A stretch of DNA of 64,000 nucleotides from Glycomyces sp. NRRL B-16210 (GTDB lineage: Bacteria > Actinomycetota > Actinomycetes > Mycobacteriales > Micromonosporaceae), in contig NZ_JOGR01000002.1 of the NCBI RefSeq assembly GCF_000719515.1, positions 1 to 64,000 on the forward strand, in the 5' to 3' direction. Positions 52,433 to 60,320 of this stretch are shown here, piece by piece. Numbering within the stretch: the first letter of the stretch is position 1; each line of letters starts with the position of its first letter. The position numbers and the translations under genes are program-made. The notes under the pieces are model-generated. The model saw only the letters and a list, made by a program, of their open reading frames with translations, searched no databases and was not told where the DNA came from.

Positions 52433-53512
52433 CTACAGCGGCCCGTCGTCGATGGAGACGGCCGCTTCGAGGGTGCCGAGGGCCTCGGCGCGGTCGAGGC
52501 GGAGGGGGACGGTCTCGGCGCCGTCGAGTCCGAGCACGCCCCAGGAGTAGCCGTCGGTGACGAGGAAACCGGCCGGGTGGACCTCGATGCGCTGGTAGCG
52601 CGGGGGCACGACGACGCGGCCGGTCTTGTGGACGAGGACGACCCGGCCCCGCTGGGAGGCGGCGGCGACGCCGTTGACGAACCCGGTGACGGTGCGCCCG
52701 TCGGCGGTGGGGGTCTCCATGGAGGTGTAGAGCATCGGGACGACGACGGTGCCGTTGCGGTCGATCGCGCCCCAGTCGGCCTGGCACACGGCGGCGACGC
52801 CGCCTCGGAAGTCCCCGGCCTGGCTGAACGCGGCCTGCACGACCGGCTGGCCGTTCGGGCCGAGGTAGCCGAAGCGGCCGGTCTGGGGGTCCTGGAACCG
52901 CTCGGGCGCGGGGTGTCCGGCGCGTTCGGGCCACCCGCGCGGGGGCGGGCCGAACCCGGTCTTCGCGGCGCGCTCCTCGATGATCGAGAGCGCGGTCTCG
53001 ACGATCTGCATGACGAATCCGTGCGGGTTCTGCTCGGAGGCGCGCTGGACGTGGATGAGGCTCTCGGTGATGCGGCCCTGGGCGATGCACGAGAGCCCGG
53101 CGTAGGCGCGGACGGCGCCGGTGAGGGTCCGCGGCAGCTCGCCGGCCTCGGCGAGCGCGAACAGCTGGTCGGCCTCCTCGAAGCGGCCCCGCACGCGCAG
53201 CACCTGCCCGAGCCGGGCGCGGGCGGGGGCCAGGAGCAGGTCGGCGCCGACGGCCTCGGCGTACTTGACGGCGGCGGCGGCGTCCACTTCGGCCGCGTCG
53301 AAGTCGCCGAGGACCCGCAGGATGACCGCGCGCACGCCCAGCAGGCGCGACTGGTCGGCCTCGCCGGCGTGGCGGGCGAGGCGCAGCGTCGCCTCTTCGC
53401 GGATCTGCTGCAAGGCGACGGTGTCGGCGATCGCGTGGCGCATGGTGGCGCGATCGAGCGGGCCGAGGGCGCGGAACAACCCTGCCCGCAAGTCCACCGC
53501 GACATCCACCAC
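52433..53512 (-). CDS. TPR-like / WG-repeat protein
   Basis: The 359-aa soluble protein has helical TPR-like repeats in residues 1-185 (ARLGQVLRVRGRFEEADQLFALAEAGE, AYAGLSCIAQGRITESLIHVQRA) and WG-type beta repeats in the second half (GRFGYLGPNGQPVVQAAFSQAGDFRGGVAAV, WGAIDRNGTVVVPMLY, WGVLGLDGAETVP). WG repeats usually mediate protein contacts. No enzyme motif. GTG-GTG start at 53512; either codon may be used. Confidence 0.85.
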   Translation of the reverse strand: MVDVAVDLRAGLFRALGPLDRATMRHAIADTVALQQIREEATLRLARHAGEADQSRLLGVRAVILRVLGDFDAAEVDAAAAVKYAEAVGADLLLAPARARLGQVLRVRGRFEEADQLFALAEAGELPRTLTGAVRAYAGLSCIAQGRITESLIHVQRASEQNPHGFVMQIVETALSIIEERAAKTGFGPPPRGWPERAGHPAPERFQDPQTGRFGYLGPNGQPVVQAAFSQAGDFRGGVAAVCQADWGAIDRNGTVVVPMLYTSMETPTADGRTVTGFVNGVAAASQRGRVVLVHKTGRVVVPPRYQRIEVHPAGFLVTDGYSWGVLGLDGAETVPLRLDRAEALGTLEAAVSIDDGPL

Positions 53513-53647
53513 GTTGACTACTTTCCGGGGTCAGAGAGGGCTACGACAGTTCGAGGGTAAGCCATCGGGGACCCGGGAGGGTTCACTGCGGTGCGCCGGG
53601 CCCGTCCGATGGGCGGGCGGAGCCGGGCAGCGCCGCCCTGTGCTGCG

Positions 53648-53670
53648 CGAGGGGCCGGTGGGACCCCTCG
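53648..53670 (-). terminator. Hairpin after the DUF3043 gene
   Basis: CGAGGGG (53648-53654) and CCCCTCG (53664-53670) form a 7-bp stem with a 9-nt loop, 3 bp beyond the stop of the DUF3043 gene, within a G/C-rich context that can extend it with mismatches. Confidence 0.5.
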
Positions 53671-53673
53671 GCG

Positions 53674-54342
53674 CTACTTGACGATCTTGCCGAGGTCGTC
53701 CTCGGTGGCCTTGTAGCTCATGCGGGCCCGCGGGTTGCGCATCGAGCGGGGCATGATGCTCCGCTGGATCGCGTACCAGTACAGGCCGCCCTTGCGCTGC
53801 TCGGTCTTGGGGAAGCGCTTGTAGACGATGCGCTTGACGCGCCGGCACAGGAGCACCGACTCCAGGACGATGACGGCGGTCAGGGCCAGCAGCGCGATGA
53901 ACAGGTAGCTCTGGAGCTGGACGTTCCCGGAGGTGGAGAAGATGAGGATCGCGAACGCGCCGAACATGTAGTACTGGCCGACCGACCAGCGCGAGTCGAC
54001 GATGTCGCGCACGAGGAGGCGCTCGGGGCCGCGGTCGCGCGGGATGTGGTACTTGTCGAAGAGCGGGTCGCCCTTCCACTGGCCTTCGGCGATGCGGGCG
54101 CGCTCGGCCCGGAGGTCGGCCTTGGCCTGGCGCTTCTGCTCCTTGGTGAGCGGGCCGGACTTCTTGGCGGCCTCCCGCTTCTCCCTGTTCGTCAGCGGCG
54201 GGTTGATCGGGGGGCGCGCCTTGGACTGGTTGGGCCTTCGGGGGGTCGCCTTGCCCTTCTTCTCCGTGCCTTTTCTCTCGACGGCCGCGACCGGCGTCGG
54301 TTCCTCTGTGGCAGGGTCTGCCTGGGCGGACTTCTTCCCCAC
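53674..54342 (-). CDS. DUF3043 membrane protein
   Basis: The 222-aa protein starts with about 100 basic and Pro-rich residues (many Lys, Arg), then RDRGPERLLVRDIVDSRWSVGQYYM, two membrane helices (about 125-165) and a basic tail with RRVKRIVYKRFP. This is the actinobacteria-specific DUF3043 family, function unknown. I place the start at GTG 54342, with GAGGAAGG upstream, rather than at an ATG 45 bp earlier. Confidence 0.88.
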   Translation of the reverse strand: MGKKSAQADPATEEPTPVAAVERKGTEKKGKATPRRPNQSKARPPINPPLTNREKREAAKKSGPLTKEQKRQAKADLRAERARIAEGQWKGDPLFDKYHIPRDRGPERLLVRDIVDSRWSVGQYYMFGAFAILIFSTSGNVQLQSYLFIALLALTAVIVLESVLLCRRVKRIVYKRFPKTEQRKGGLYWYAIQRSIMPRSMRNPRARMSYKATEDDLGKIVK

Positions 54343-54456
54343 GGACGATCGGCCTTCCTCAACTCGCTGCGTGCTGCTGCCTCTCAAGCATACCTATGCC
54401 GGTGTCGCCCGGATTGCTCACGGCTCGCGGCTGCGTACGAACCGGCGCGCGGTCGC

Positions 54457-55824
54457 TCAGGCGCGGGGCCGCTCGATCTTGGCGCCGAGTCCGAGGAGCT
54501 TCTCCTCGAAGTTCTCGTAGCCGCGGGTGATGTAGCGGTCGACGCCGTAGACGCGCGAGGTGCCCTCGGCGGCCATCGCGGCGATGAGGTGGCTGAATCC
54601 GGCGCGGAGGTCGGGGATCTGGAGGTCGGCGGCGTGCAGCTTCGAGGGCCCGGCGATGACCGCCGAGTGCAGGAAGTTGCGCCGTCCCCAGCGGCAGGGG
54701 GTGCCGCCGAGGCAGTCGGAGTACAGCTCGATGTTGGCGCCCATGCGGCGCAGCTCCGAGGTGTAGCCGAAGCGGTTCTCATAGACCGTCTCGTGCATGA
54801 TCGACAGGCCGTCGGCCTGGGTCAGGGCCACCACGATCGGCTGCTGCCAGTCGGTCATGAGCCCGGGGTGCACGTCGGTCTCCAGCGCCACGGGCTTGAG
54901 CGCGGTGCCGGGGTGCCAGAAGCGGATGCCGCCGACGTTCGGGTCGTCGTCGACCTCGTAGGCGCCGCCGATGGAGCGGAAGACGTTGAGGAAGGTCATC
55001 ATGTCGGCCTGCTGGGCGCCGCGCACGAAGACGTTGCCCTCGGTCGCGAGGGCCGCCGAGGCCCAGGAGGCGGCCTCGATGCGGTCGGGCAGGGCCCGGT
55101 GCGAGTAGCCCTTGAGCTCGTCGACGCCGACGATCTCGATGACGCGGTTGGTGTGGACCTTGATGATCGCGCCCATCTTCTGCAAGATGCAGATGAGGTC
55201 GACGATCTCCGGTTCGATCGCGGCGTTGCGCAGCTCGGTGGTGCCCTTGGCCATGACGGCCGTCAGCAGCACCTGCTCGGTGGCGCCGACCGAGGGGTAC
55301 TCGAGCTCGTAGCGGATGCCGTGGAGCCCGTTGGGGGCCGACAGGTGCGTGCCGTCGGGGCCCTTCTCGACCACGGCGCCGAACTCGCGCAGAGCGTCGA
55401 GGTGGAAGTCGATGGGGCGGCCGCCGATGTTGCAGCCGCCGAGGTCGGGGATGAACGCGCGGCCGAGGCGGTGCAGGAGCGGCCCGCACAGCAGGATCGG
55501 GATGCGGCTGGTCCCGGCGTGGACGTTGATCTCCTCGACGCCGGCGGACTCGACCGAGGTGGGGTCCATGTAGAGCGTGTCGCCGTCGAGTTCGACCTCG
55601 ACGCCGTGGACGCGCAGGAGCCCGGTGACGACCTCGACGTCCCGGATGGCCGGGACCGATCGCAGGACCGAGGGGGAGGTGCCGAGCAGGGCCGCCACCA
55701 TCGCCTTGGAGACGAGGTTCTTCGCCCCGCGGACGGTGACCTCGCCTTCGAGGGGGGTGCCGCCGTGGATGATCAGCACATCGTCGAGAGTGCCGGATTC
55801 GGGGGTGGCGTCGGTGCTGCTCAA
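54457..55824 (-). CDS. murA: UDP-N-acetylglucosamine 1-carboxyvinyltransferase
   Basis: MurA transfers enolpyruvate to UDP-GlcNAc, the first committed step of peptidoglycan synthesis, and is the fosfomycin target. The 455-aa protein has GAKNLVSKAM (Lys35, Asn36) and the catalytic loop GGCNIGGRPID with Cys131; a Cys here predicts fosfomycin sensitivity in principle. It is about 25-35 residues longer than many MurA proteins. TTG start at 55824, supported by GAGGAGA 5 nt upstream. On the minus strand downstream of nadA, separated by 313 bp. Confidence 0.94.
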   Translation of the reverse strand: MSSTDATPESGTLDDVLIIHGGTPLEGEVTVRGAKNLVSKAMVAALLGTSPSVLRSVPAIRDVEVVTGLLRVHGVEVELDGDTLYMDPTSVESAGVEEINVHAGTSRIPILLCGPLLHRLGRAFIPDLGGCNIGGRPIDFHLDALREFGAVVEKGPDGTHLSAPNGLHGIRYELEYPSVGATEQVLLTAVMAKGTTELRNAAIEPEIVDLICILQKMGAIIKVHTNRVIEIVGVDELKGYSHRALPDRIEAASWASAALATEGNVFVRGAQQADMMTFLNVFRSIGGAYEVDDDPNVGGIRFWHPGTALKPVALETDVHPGLMTDWQQPIVVALTQADGLSIMHETVYENRFGYTSELRRMGANIELYSDCLGGTPCRWGRRNFLHSAVIAGPSKLHAADLQIPDLRAGFSHLIAAMAAEGTSRVYGVDRYITRGYENFEEKLLGLGAKIERPRA

Positions 55825-56137
55825 CAGGTCTCCTCGATCGGTGGAGTTCTGGATTGTGATGCCGGGGAGCGCCGGTGCGGCGGCGGTGACGGTCGGGACG
55901 GGCTCCGGCTGCCGAGGCGGCTTTCGCGAACCGTGAACCTCCGGTGGCGGACCAACGATAACGGAATAGCCACAAGGAAAACGCCCAGGTAGCGACTTTA
56001 CCCACGGTGATCATGCGCACCACCCGTTCGTGCAACGGAGGCCCGCGCTCGCGCGTGATTAGACCCCTGCGACCGGGTCCGCCCGGATCGTGGACCCCGC
56101 TGATCCTATAGGATCTACGATCCGGGTGAGCGGTTCG
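55825..56137. other. Intergenic region nadA-murA
   Basis: About 313 bp. The left two thirds should contain the murA promoter (AT-rich part about 55955-56000, read leftwards); I cannot fix a -35/-10. The right end contains the nested hairpin at 56082-56126 after nadA. Confidence 0.5.
56082..56126 (-). terminator. Nested palindromes after nadA
   Basis: Outer arms CCCGGATCGT (56082-56091) and ACGATCCGGG (56117-56126) enclose a perfect 14-bp palindrome GATCCTATAGGATC (56102-56115). It begins 11 bp beyond the nadA stop, so it is most simply a terminator, but the inner palindrome could also be a protein-binding site. Confidence 0.5.
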
Positions 56138-57304
56138 CTACGGCAGCGCGAGCATCCGGTCGAGGGCCTCGCGCGCGTACGCGGCGGTGCCCGGCTCGAC
56201 GGTGATCGTGTTCGGGACGCGCCCGGCCACCAGCTCCTCCAGGGCCCACACCAGGTGCGGCAGGTCGATCCGGTTCATCGTGGAGCAGTAGCAGACGGTC
56301 TTGTCCAGGAACGAGATCTTCTTGTCCGGGAAGCGGTTCGCCAGGCGCCGCACCAGGTTCAGCTCGGTGCCCACGGCCCACGAGGAGCCCGGTTCGGCCG
56401 CTTCGAGCCGCTTGATGATGTACTCGGTCGAGCCCACGTAGTCGGCCGCGGCCACCACCTCGTGCTTGCACTCGGGGTGGACCATGATGTTGACCTCGGG
56501 GTCGAGGCGGCGCATCTCCTCGACGCATTCGAGCGTGAAGCGCCCGTGGACCGAGCAGTGGCCCTTCCACAGGATGATCTTCGCGTCCCGCAGCTCCTGG
56601 TCGGTGAGGCCGCCGTTCGGCTTGTGCGGGTTGTAGAGCACGCAGTCCTCGAGCGCGTAGCCCAGCTCGCGCACCATCGTGTTGCGGCCCAGGTGCTGGT
56701 CGGGCAGGAACAGGACCTTCTCGCCCTGGTCGTAGGCCCACCGCAGCGCCCGCTCGGCGTTCGAGGAGGTGCACACCAGGCCGCCCTCGCGCCCGACGAA
56801 GCCCTTGATGGCGGCGGTGGAGTTCATGTAGGTCACCGGGACCGTCACGTCGGCGACGCCGACGCGTTTGAGGTCCTCCCAGCACTGCTCGACCTGCGAG
56901 GCGGTGGCCATGTCGGCCATCGAGCAGCCAGCGGCCATGTCCGGCAGGATCACCCGCTGGTGGTCGCCGGTGAGGATGTCGGCGCTCTCGGCCATGAAGT
57001 GCACGCCGCAGAAGAGGATGTACTCCGCGTCGGGGCGCGCGGCGGCCTGCTGCGCGAGCTTGAACGAGTCGCCGGTGACGTCGGCGAACTGGATCACCTC
57101 GTCGCGCTGGTAGTGGTGGCCGAGGACGAACACGTTGCCGCCCAGGGTCGCCTTGGCGGCCTTGGCGCGTTCGACCAGGTCGGGGTCGGAGGGCGCGGGC
57201 AGCTCGCCGGGACAGTCGACGCCGCGCTCGGAGCCGGCGTCGGTCCCGCGTCCGAGCAGCAGCAGCGCGGTCTGAGTGGAAGCAGGTTCATTGAAGCCCG
57301 TCAT
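56138..57304 (-). CDS. nadA: Quinolinate synthase
   Basis: NadA condenses iminoaspartate and dihydroxyacetone phosphate to quinolinate using a 4Fe-4S cluster. The 388-aa protein shows LGHHYQRDEVIQFADVTGDSF, FCGVHFMAESADIL, MAAGCSMADMA, VTYMNSTAAIKGF, CTSSNAERAL, WKGHCSVHGRFT, VHPECKHEVV and YCSTMNRIDLPHL, with the conserved Cys ligands. ATG at 57304 is preferred; TAGGAT upstream can be read either as a Shine-Dalgarno (AGGA) or as a -10. A second in-frame ATG is at 57313. nadB and nadC are not adjacent. Confidence 0.95.
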   Translation of the reverse strand: MTGFNEPASTQTALLLLGRGTDAGSERGVDCPGELPAPSDPDLVERAKAAKATLGGNVFVLGHHYQRDEVIQFADVTGDSFKLAQQAAARPDAEYILFCGVHFMAESADILTGDHQRVILPDMAAGCSMADMATASQVEQCWEDLKRVGVADVTVPVTYMNSTAAIKGFVGREGGLVCTSSNAERALRWAYDQGEKVLFLPDQHLGRNTMVRELGYALEDCVLYNPHKPNGGLTDQELRDAKIILWKGHCSVHGRFTLECVEEMRRLDPEVNIMVHPECKHEVVAAADYVGSTEYIIKRLEAAEPGSSWAVGTELNLVRRLANRFPDKKISFLDKTVCYCSTMNRIDLPHLVWALEELVAGRVPNTITVEPGTAAYAREALDRMLALP

Positions 57305-57641
57305 GATCGCCATCCTAATCCGTTCCGAGCCTTCTTCGGCCCTGCCGAATCCCGGCGAATGCTCAGGCAGGTCCGAGGTCGATGGCCCGCCGGAACGGCC
57401 GCAAGCCGTCCCCGCTGGCAGAAGGCCCGCCGAGGTCACCGCCAAGCCTGAGGAGCGCTCACGTACCGCGCTGTAGTCGTGAGCAGCGGCACTGTCACAC
57501 CCCGAGAGCACTATCGAATCGGGGGCGGCACCGCGCCGACACACCCGACCGCAGGGGCACCAGACACCAATCCCCAAGCCTCTGCGAACCACATCGGCAA
57601 GCGGTTACACCAGCCCGCCTCCCATCCACTACGCTCTTGGT
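57305..57641. other. Divergent intergenic region nadA/glycerate kinase
   Basis: About 337 bp, no gene. Both ends carry TANNNT hexamers close to the start codons: minus-strand TAGGAT before nadA and plus-strand TACGCT (57630-57635) before the kinase. No operator recognised. Confidence 0.5.
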
Positions 57642-58745
57642 GTGCGCATCCTCATAGCTCCCGACAAGTTCGCCGGCACCATGAGCGCCGCCGAGGCCGC
57701 CGACGCCATCGCAGCCGGCTGGCGCCGCGCCCGGCCCGACGACACCGCCGCCACCCTCCCCCTCGCCGACGGCGGCCCCGGCTTCGTCGAGGTCCTCCAC
57801 CACGCCCTCCCCAACGCGACGAAGCACACCGTCCGCGCCAGTGACCCCCTCGGCCGACCCGTCGACGCCGACTACCTGCGCGAAGGAGACACCGCCTACA
57901 TCGAGTCCGCCGCCACCTGCGGCCTCCACCTCCTCACCGGCGCCGAACGCGACCCCCGCCGCACCACCACCTACGGCCTCGGCACCGTCATCGCCCACGC
58001 CGTCGAGCACGGCGCCCGCCGCGTCGTCGTCGGCCTCGGCGGCTCCGCCACCAACGACGCCGGCGCCGGGATGCTCACCGCCCTCGGCCACGTCTTCCGC
58101 GACGCCGCCGGCGAACCGATCCCCTACGGCGGAGCGGCACTCGCCGCGGTCGCCGCCGTCGAAGGACTCCCGCGCACCCGCGGCGTCGAGTTTGTCGCCG
58201 CCACCGACGTCGACTCGCCCCTCCTCGGCCCCCACGGCGCCAGCCACGTCTTCGGTCCCCAGAAGGGCGCCGCCCCCCGCGACGTGGCGCTCCTCGAAAG
58301 CGCCGTCGCCCACTTCGCCGCGACCGTCGAAGACCGGCTCGACCGGCCCGGCCTCGCCGACCGCCCCGGCGCCGGCGCCGCCGGCGGCCTCGGCTTCGCC
58401 TTCTTCCTCCTCGGCGGCCGCCGCGAGTCCGGCGCCCGCCTCACCTGCGACGCCGTCGGCCTCGACGCCGCCGTCGCCGAAGCCGACCTCGTCATCACCG
58501 GCGAGGGCTCCTTCGACGCCCAGAGTCTGCGCGGCAAGCTCGCCGCCGAAGTCGCCGCCTCCGCCGCCGCCCACGCCAAGCCCTGCCTGGTCCTCGCCGG
58601 CCGCGCCGACGACGCGACCCACCCCGACCTCGCGGGCGTGCACTCGGTCACCGAGCTGCTCGGCAGCGCCGAGGCCGCCATGGCCGCGCCCGTCGAAGGG
58701 CTGACCGCGCTGGCCGAGCAGGTGGCGAAGGAGCGGCACGGGTAG
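57642..58745 (+). CDS. Glycerate kinase (GarK/GlxK type)
   Basis: The 367-aa protein follows the glycerate kinase type-1 family: IAPDKFAGTMSAAEAADAIAAGWRRARP, LADGGPGFVE, GLGGSATNDAGAGML, ATDVDSPLLGPHGAS, VFGPQKGA and ITGEGSFDAQSLRGK. It phosphorylates D-glycerate, to 2- or 3-phosphoglycerate, linking glyoxylate or serine breakdown to glycolysis. GTG start 6 nt after TACGCT, probably leaderless. No glyoxylate genes are nearby. Confidence 0.93.
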   Translation: MRILIAPDKFAGTMSAAEAADAIAAGWRRARPDDTAATLPLADGGPGFVEVLHHALPNATKHTVRASDPLGRPVDADYLREGDTAYIESAATCGLHLLTGAERDPRRTTTYGLGTVIAHAVEHGARRVVVGLGGSATNDAGAGMLTALGHVFRDAAGEPIPYGGAALAAVAAVEGLPRTRGVEFVAATDVDSPLLGPHGASHVFGPQKGAAPRDVALLESAVAHFAATVEDRLDRPGLADRPGAGAAGGLGFAFFLLGGRRESGARLTCDAVGLDAAVAEADLVITGEGSFDAQSLRGKLAAEVAASAAAHAKPCLVLAGRADDATHPDLAGVHSVTELLGSAEAAMAAPVEGLTALAEQVAKERHG

Positions 58746-58892
58746 GTACCGTCGGACACAGGACCGGATCGTGCGCCATGTCCCCCCGAGAGTGACCTCG
58801 GGAATAGAGACGCCTCTGATCCGGTTGGGTACTGTTGACTGGTCGAAGAGACCCGGTCGACCTGGATCTCGCATTTATCAGAGGAGTTGCTA

Positions 58893-59264
58893 GTGAGCGC
58901 CACTCAGCAGACCGAGGACGTCAAGGACAACGCCACCAAAGTCGGCGTCGTGCTCACGGACGCGGCGGCCGGCAAGGTCAAGGCCCTGATCGAGCAGGAG
59001 GGCGAGGAAGGCCTGCGCTTGCGCGTCGAGGTCAGCCCCGGCGGCTGCTCGGGCCTGCGGTACGGCCTGTACTTCGACACCGACGTGCGCGACGGGGACA
59101 CCGTCCAGGACTACGAGGGCTTCGGCGTCGTGGTCGACAAGATGAGCATCCCCTACCTCATCGGCGCGAGCATCGACTTCGCCGACCGCATCGACGCCCA
59201 GGGCTTCACCATCGACAACCCGAACGCCCAGGGCTCCTGCGCCTGCGGCGACTCCTTCCACTAG
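58893..59264 (+). CDS. erpA: Iron-sulfur cluster insertion protein (HesB/ErpA, A-type carrier)
   Basis: The 123-aa A-type carrier delivers Fe-S clusters to apoproteins. The three ligand Cys are in GGCSGLRYG (Cys52) and GSCACGDSF (Cys116, Cys118). GTG at 58893 has GAGGAG at the right spacing; a TTG two codons earlier is less likely. NadA, encoded 1.6 kb away, is one possible Fe-S client. Confidence 0.95.
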   Translation: MSATQQTEDVKDNATKVGVVLTDAAAGKVKALIEQEGEEGLRLRVEVSPGGCSGLRYGLYFDTDVRDGDTVQDYEGFGVVVDKMSIPYLIGASIDFADRIDAQGFTIDNPNAQGSCACGDSFH

Positions 59265-59286
59265 GAGCCCGGGTCCATCGCTTTCA

Positions 59287-59318
59287 CAGCCCGGTCGACC
59301 GAGTGTCCGACCGGGCTG
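59287..59318 (+). terminator. Terminator after erpA
   Basis: An 11-bp perfect stem (59287-59297 with 59308-59318) with a 10-nt loop, 22 bp after the erpA stop. No T tract. Confidence 0.7.
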
Positions 59319-59418
59319 CTTCGTGTTCGCGCCGAGTGCCGTCCCGCCTCCCGCGACCGCCCTTTCCATTCCTGAGCCTTCGCGCTCCCACGTCCCCGAC
59401 TGAACGAGGACCTTTGCT

Positions 59419-60117
59419 GTGCCACTGCAAGGCATGAAGACCGCCGTCACCGGAACGACCGCCGAGGCCGTCGGCCTCGGCATGAGCCGCCTCGGGCAGG
59501 CCCCGGTGGTGCTCGACGCCGACGAGCTCGACCTCATCGACGTCATGGAGCGATCGGGCACCCTCGGCCTGGTCCACATCGGGCCCGGCGTGCCCAAGGC
59601 CATGCACGCCTACGCCGACCAGGCCCGCGACCTCGGCCTGGAGTTCAGCGCCGACCCCGGCGAACTCGAGGGCGAGGAGGCCGTCGAGTTCCTCTCCGGC
59701 GCGAAGTTCCTCGTCACCGACCGCGACCGCCACCGGCGGCTGCTGGCCAGCACCGGGTTGAGCGACGACGAGCTCCTCGAGCGCGTCCGCGTCCGCGTGA
59801 CCACACTGGACCAGGAGGGCGCCGAGATCGTCGGCCACGACATGGAGCACGTCCGCGTGCCCGCCCCGCGCGCCCGCGAGGTCGCCGACCCCGCCGGCGG
59901 CGGCGAGGCGTTCACCGCCGGGCTCCTGGCGGGCCTGGGCTGGGGGATGAGCCTGCGCCGCAGCACCGAGGTCGGCGGCCAGCTCGCCGTACTCGCCCTC
60001 GAAGCGGTTGGGCCGCAAGGATATGCGGTCGAACCGGTGGAATTCGTGCACCGCCTCGAACAGTCGTACGGGATAGCCGCGGCCGCCGAGGCCTCCGCCT
60101 ACCTGCTGCCCGAGTGA
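59419..60117 (+). CDS. Shortened, diverged PfkB-family carbohydrate kinase
   Basis: The 232-aa protein aligns by eye with the C-terminal two thirds of the PfkB-family sugar kinases that follow HesB/ErpA genes in actinobacteria: HAYADQARDLGLEFSADP, RVRVRVTTLDQEGAEI, AGLLAGLGWGMSLRRSTEVGGQLAVLALEAVG. The first 90-100 residues, which hold the sugar-binding GG motif and lid, are missing, and only 154 bp separate it from erpA. The catalytic motif DTxGAGD reads DPAGGGE (157-163), so the base Asp is Glu. It keeps its own GTG start with GAGGA, so it is probably expressed but may not be an active kinase. Confidence 0.78.
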   Translation: MPLQGMKTAVTGTTAEAVGLGMSRLGQAPVVLDADELDLIDVMERSGTLGLVHIGPGVPKAMHAYADQARDLGLEFSADPGELEGEEAVEFLSGAKFLVTDRDRHRRLLASTGLSDDELLERVRVRVTTLDQEGAEIVGHDMEHVRVPAPRAREVADPAGGGEAFTAGLLAGLGWGMSLRRSTEVGGQLAVLALEAVGPQGYAVEPVEFVHRLEQSYGIAAAAEASAYLLPE

Positions 60118-60320
60118 ACTCGCCGGTCATCTTGACCCGCAATGGAAACCACTGTCTCACTTGTTGGGGTTCGGGCGGCAACGCCGAGGAAACATATGCG
60201 CGGAAAGGTCTCCTCTTGCCGTCCGGAAGGTAACGATTTCACAACGCACTCTTTCTTTTAGGGGTGTTGTACGACATGGTGTGAGTTATCCCACGAACCA
60301 CTCACACCCTGGAGCGCCCA
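60118..60320. promoter_or_regulatory. Upstream region of the oligopeptide transporter with an inverted repeat
   Basis: About 200 bp that become AT-rich at 60230-60300 and should hold the transporter promoter. GGTGTGAGT (60278-60286) and ACTCACACC (60300-60308) are perfect 9-bp arms with a 13-nt spacer, ending just before the GGAG ribosome-binding site. It may be an operator or an mRNA hairpin that controls translation. Confidence 0.45.
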
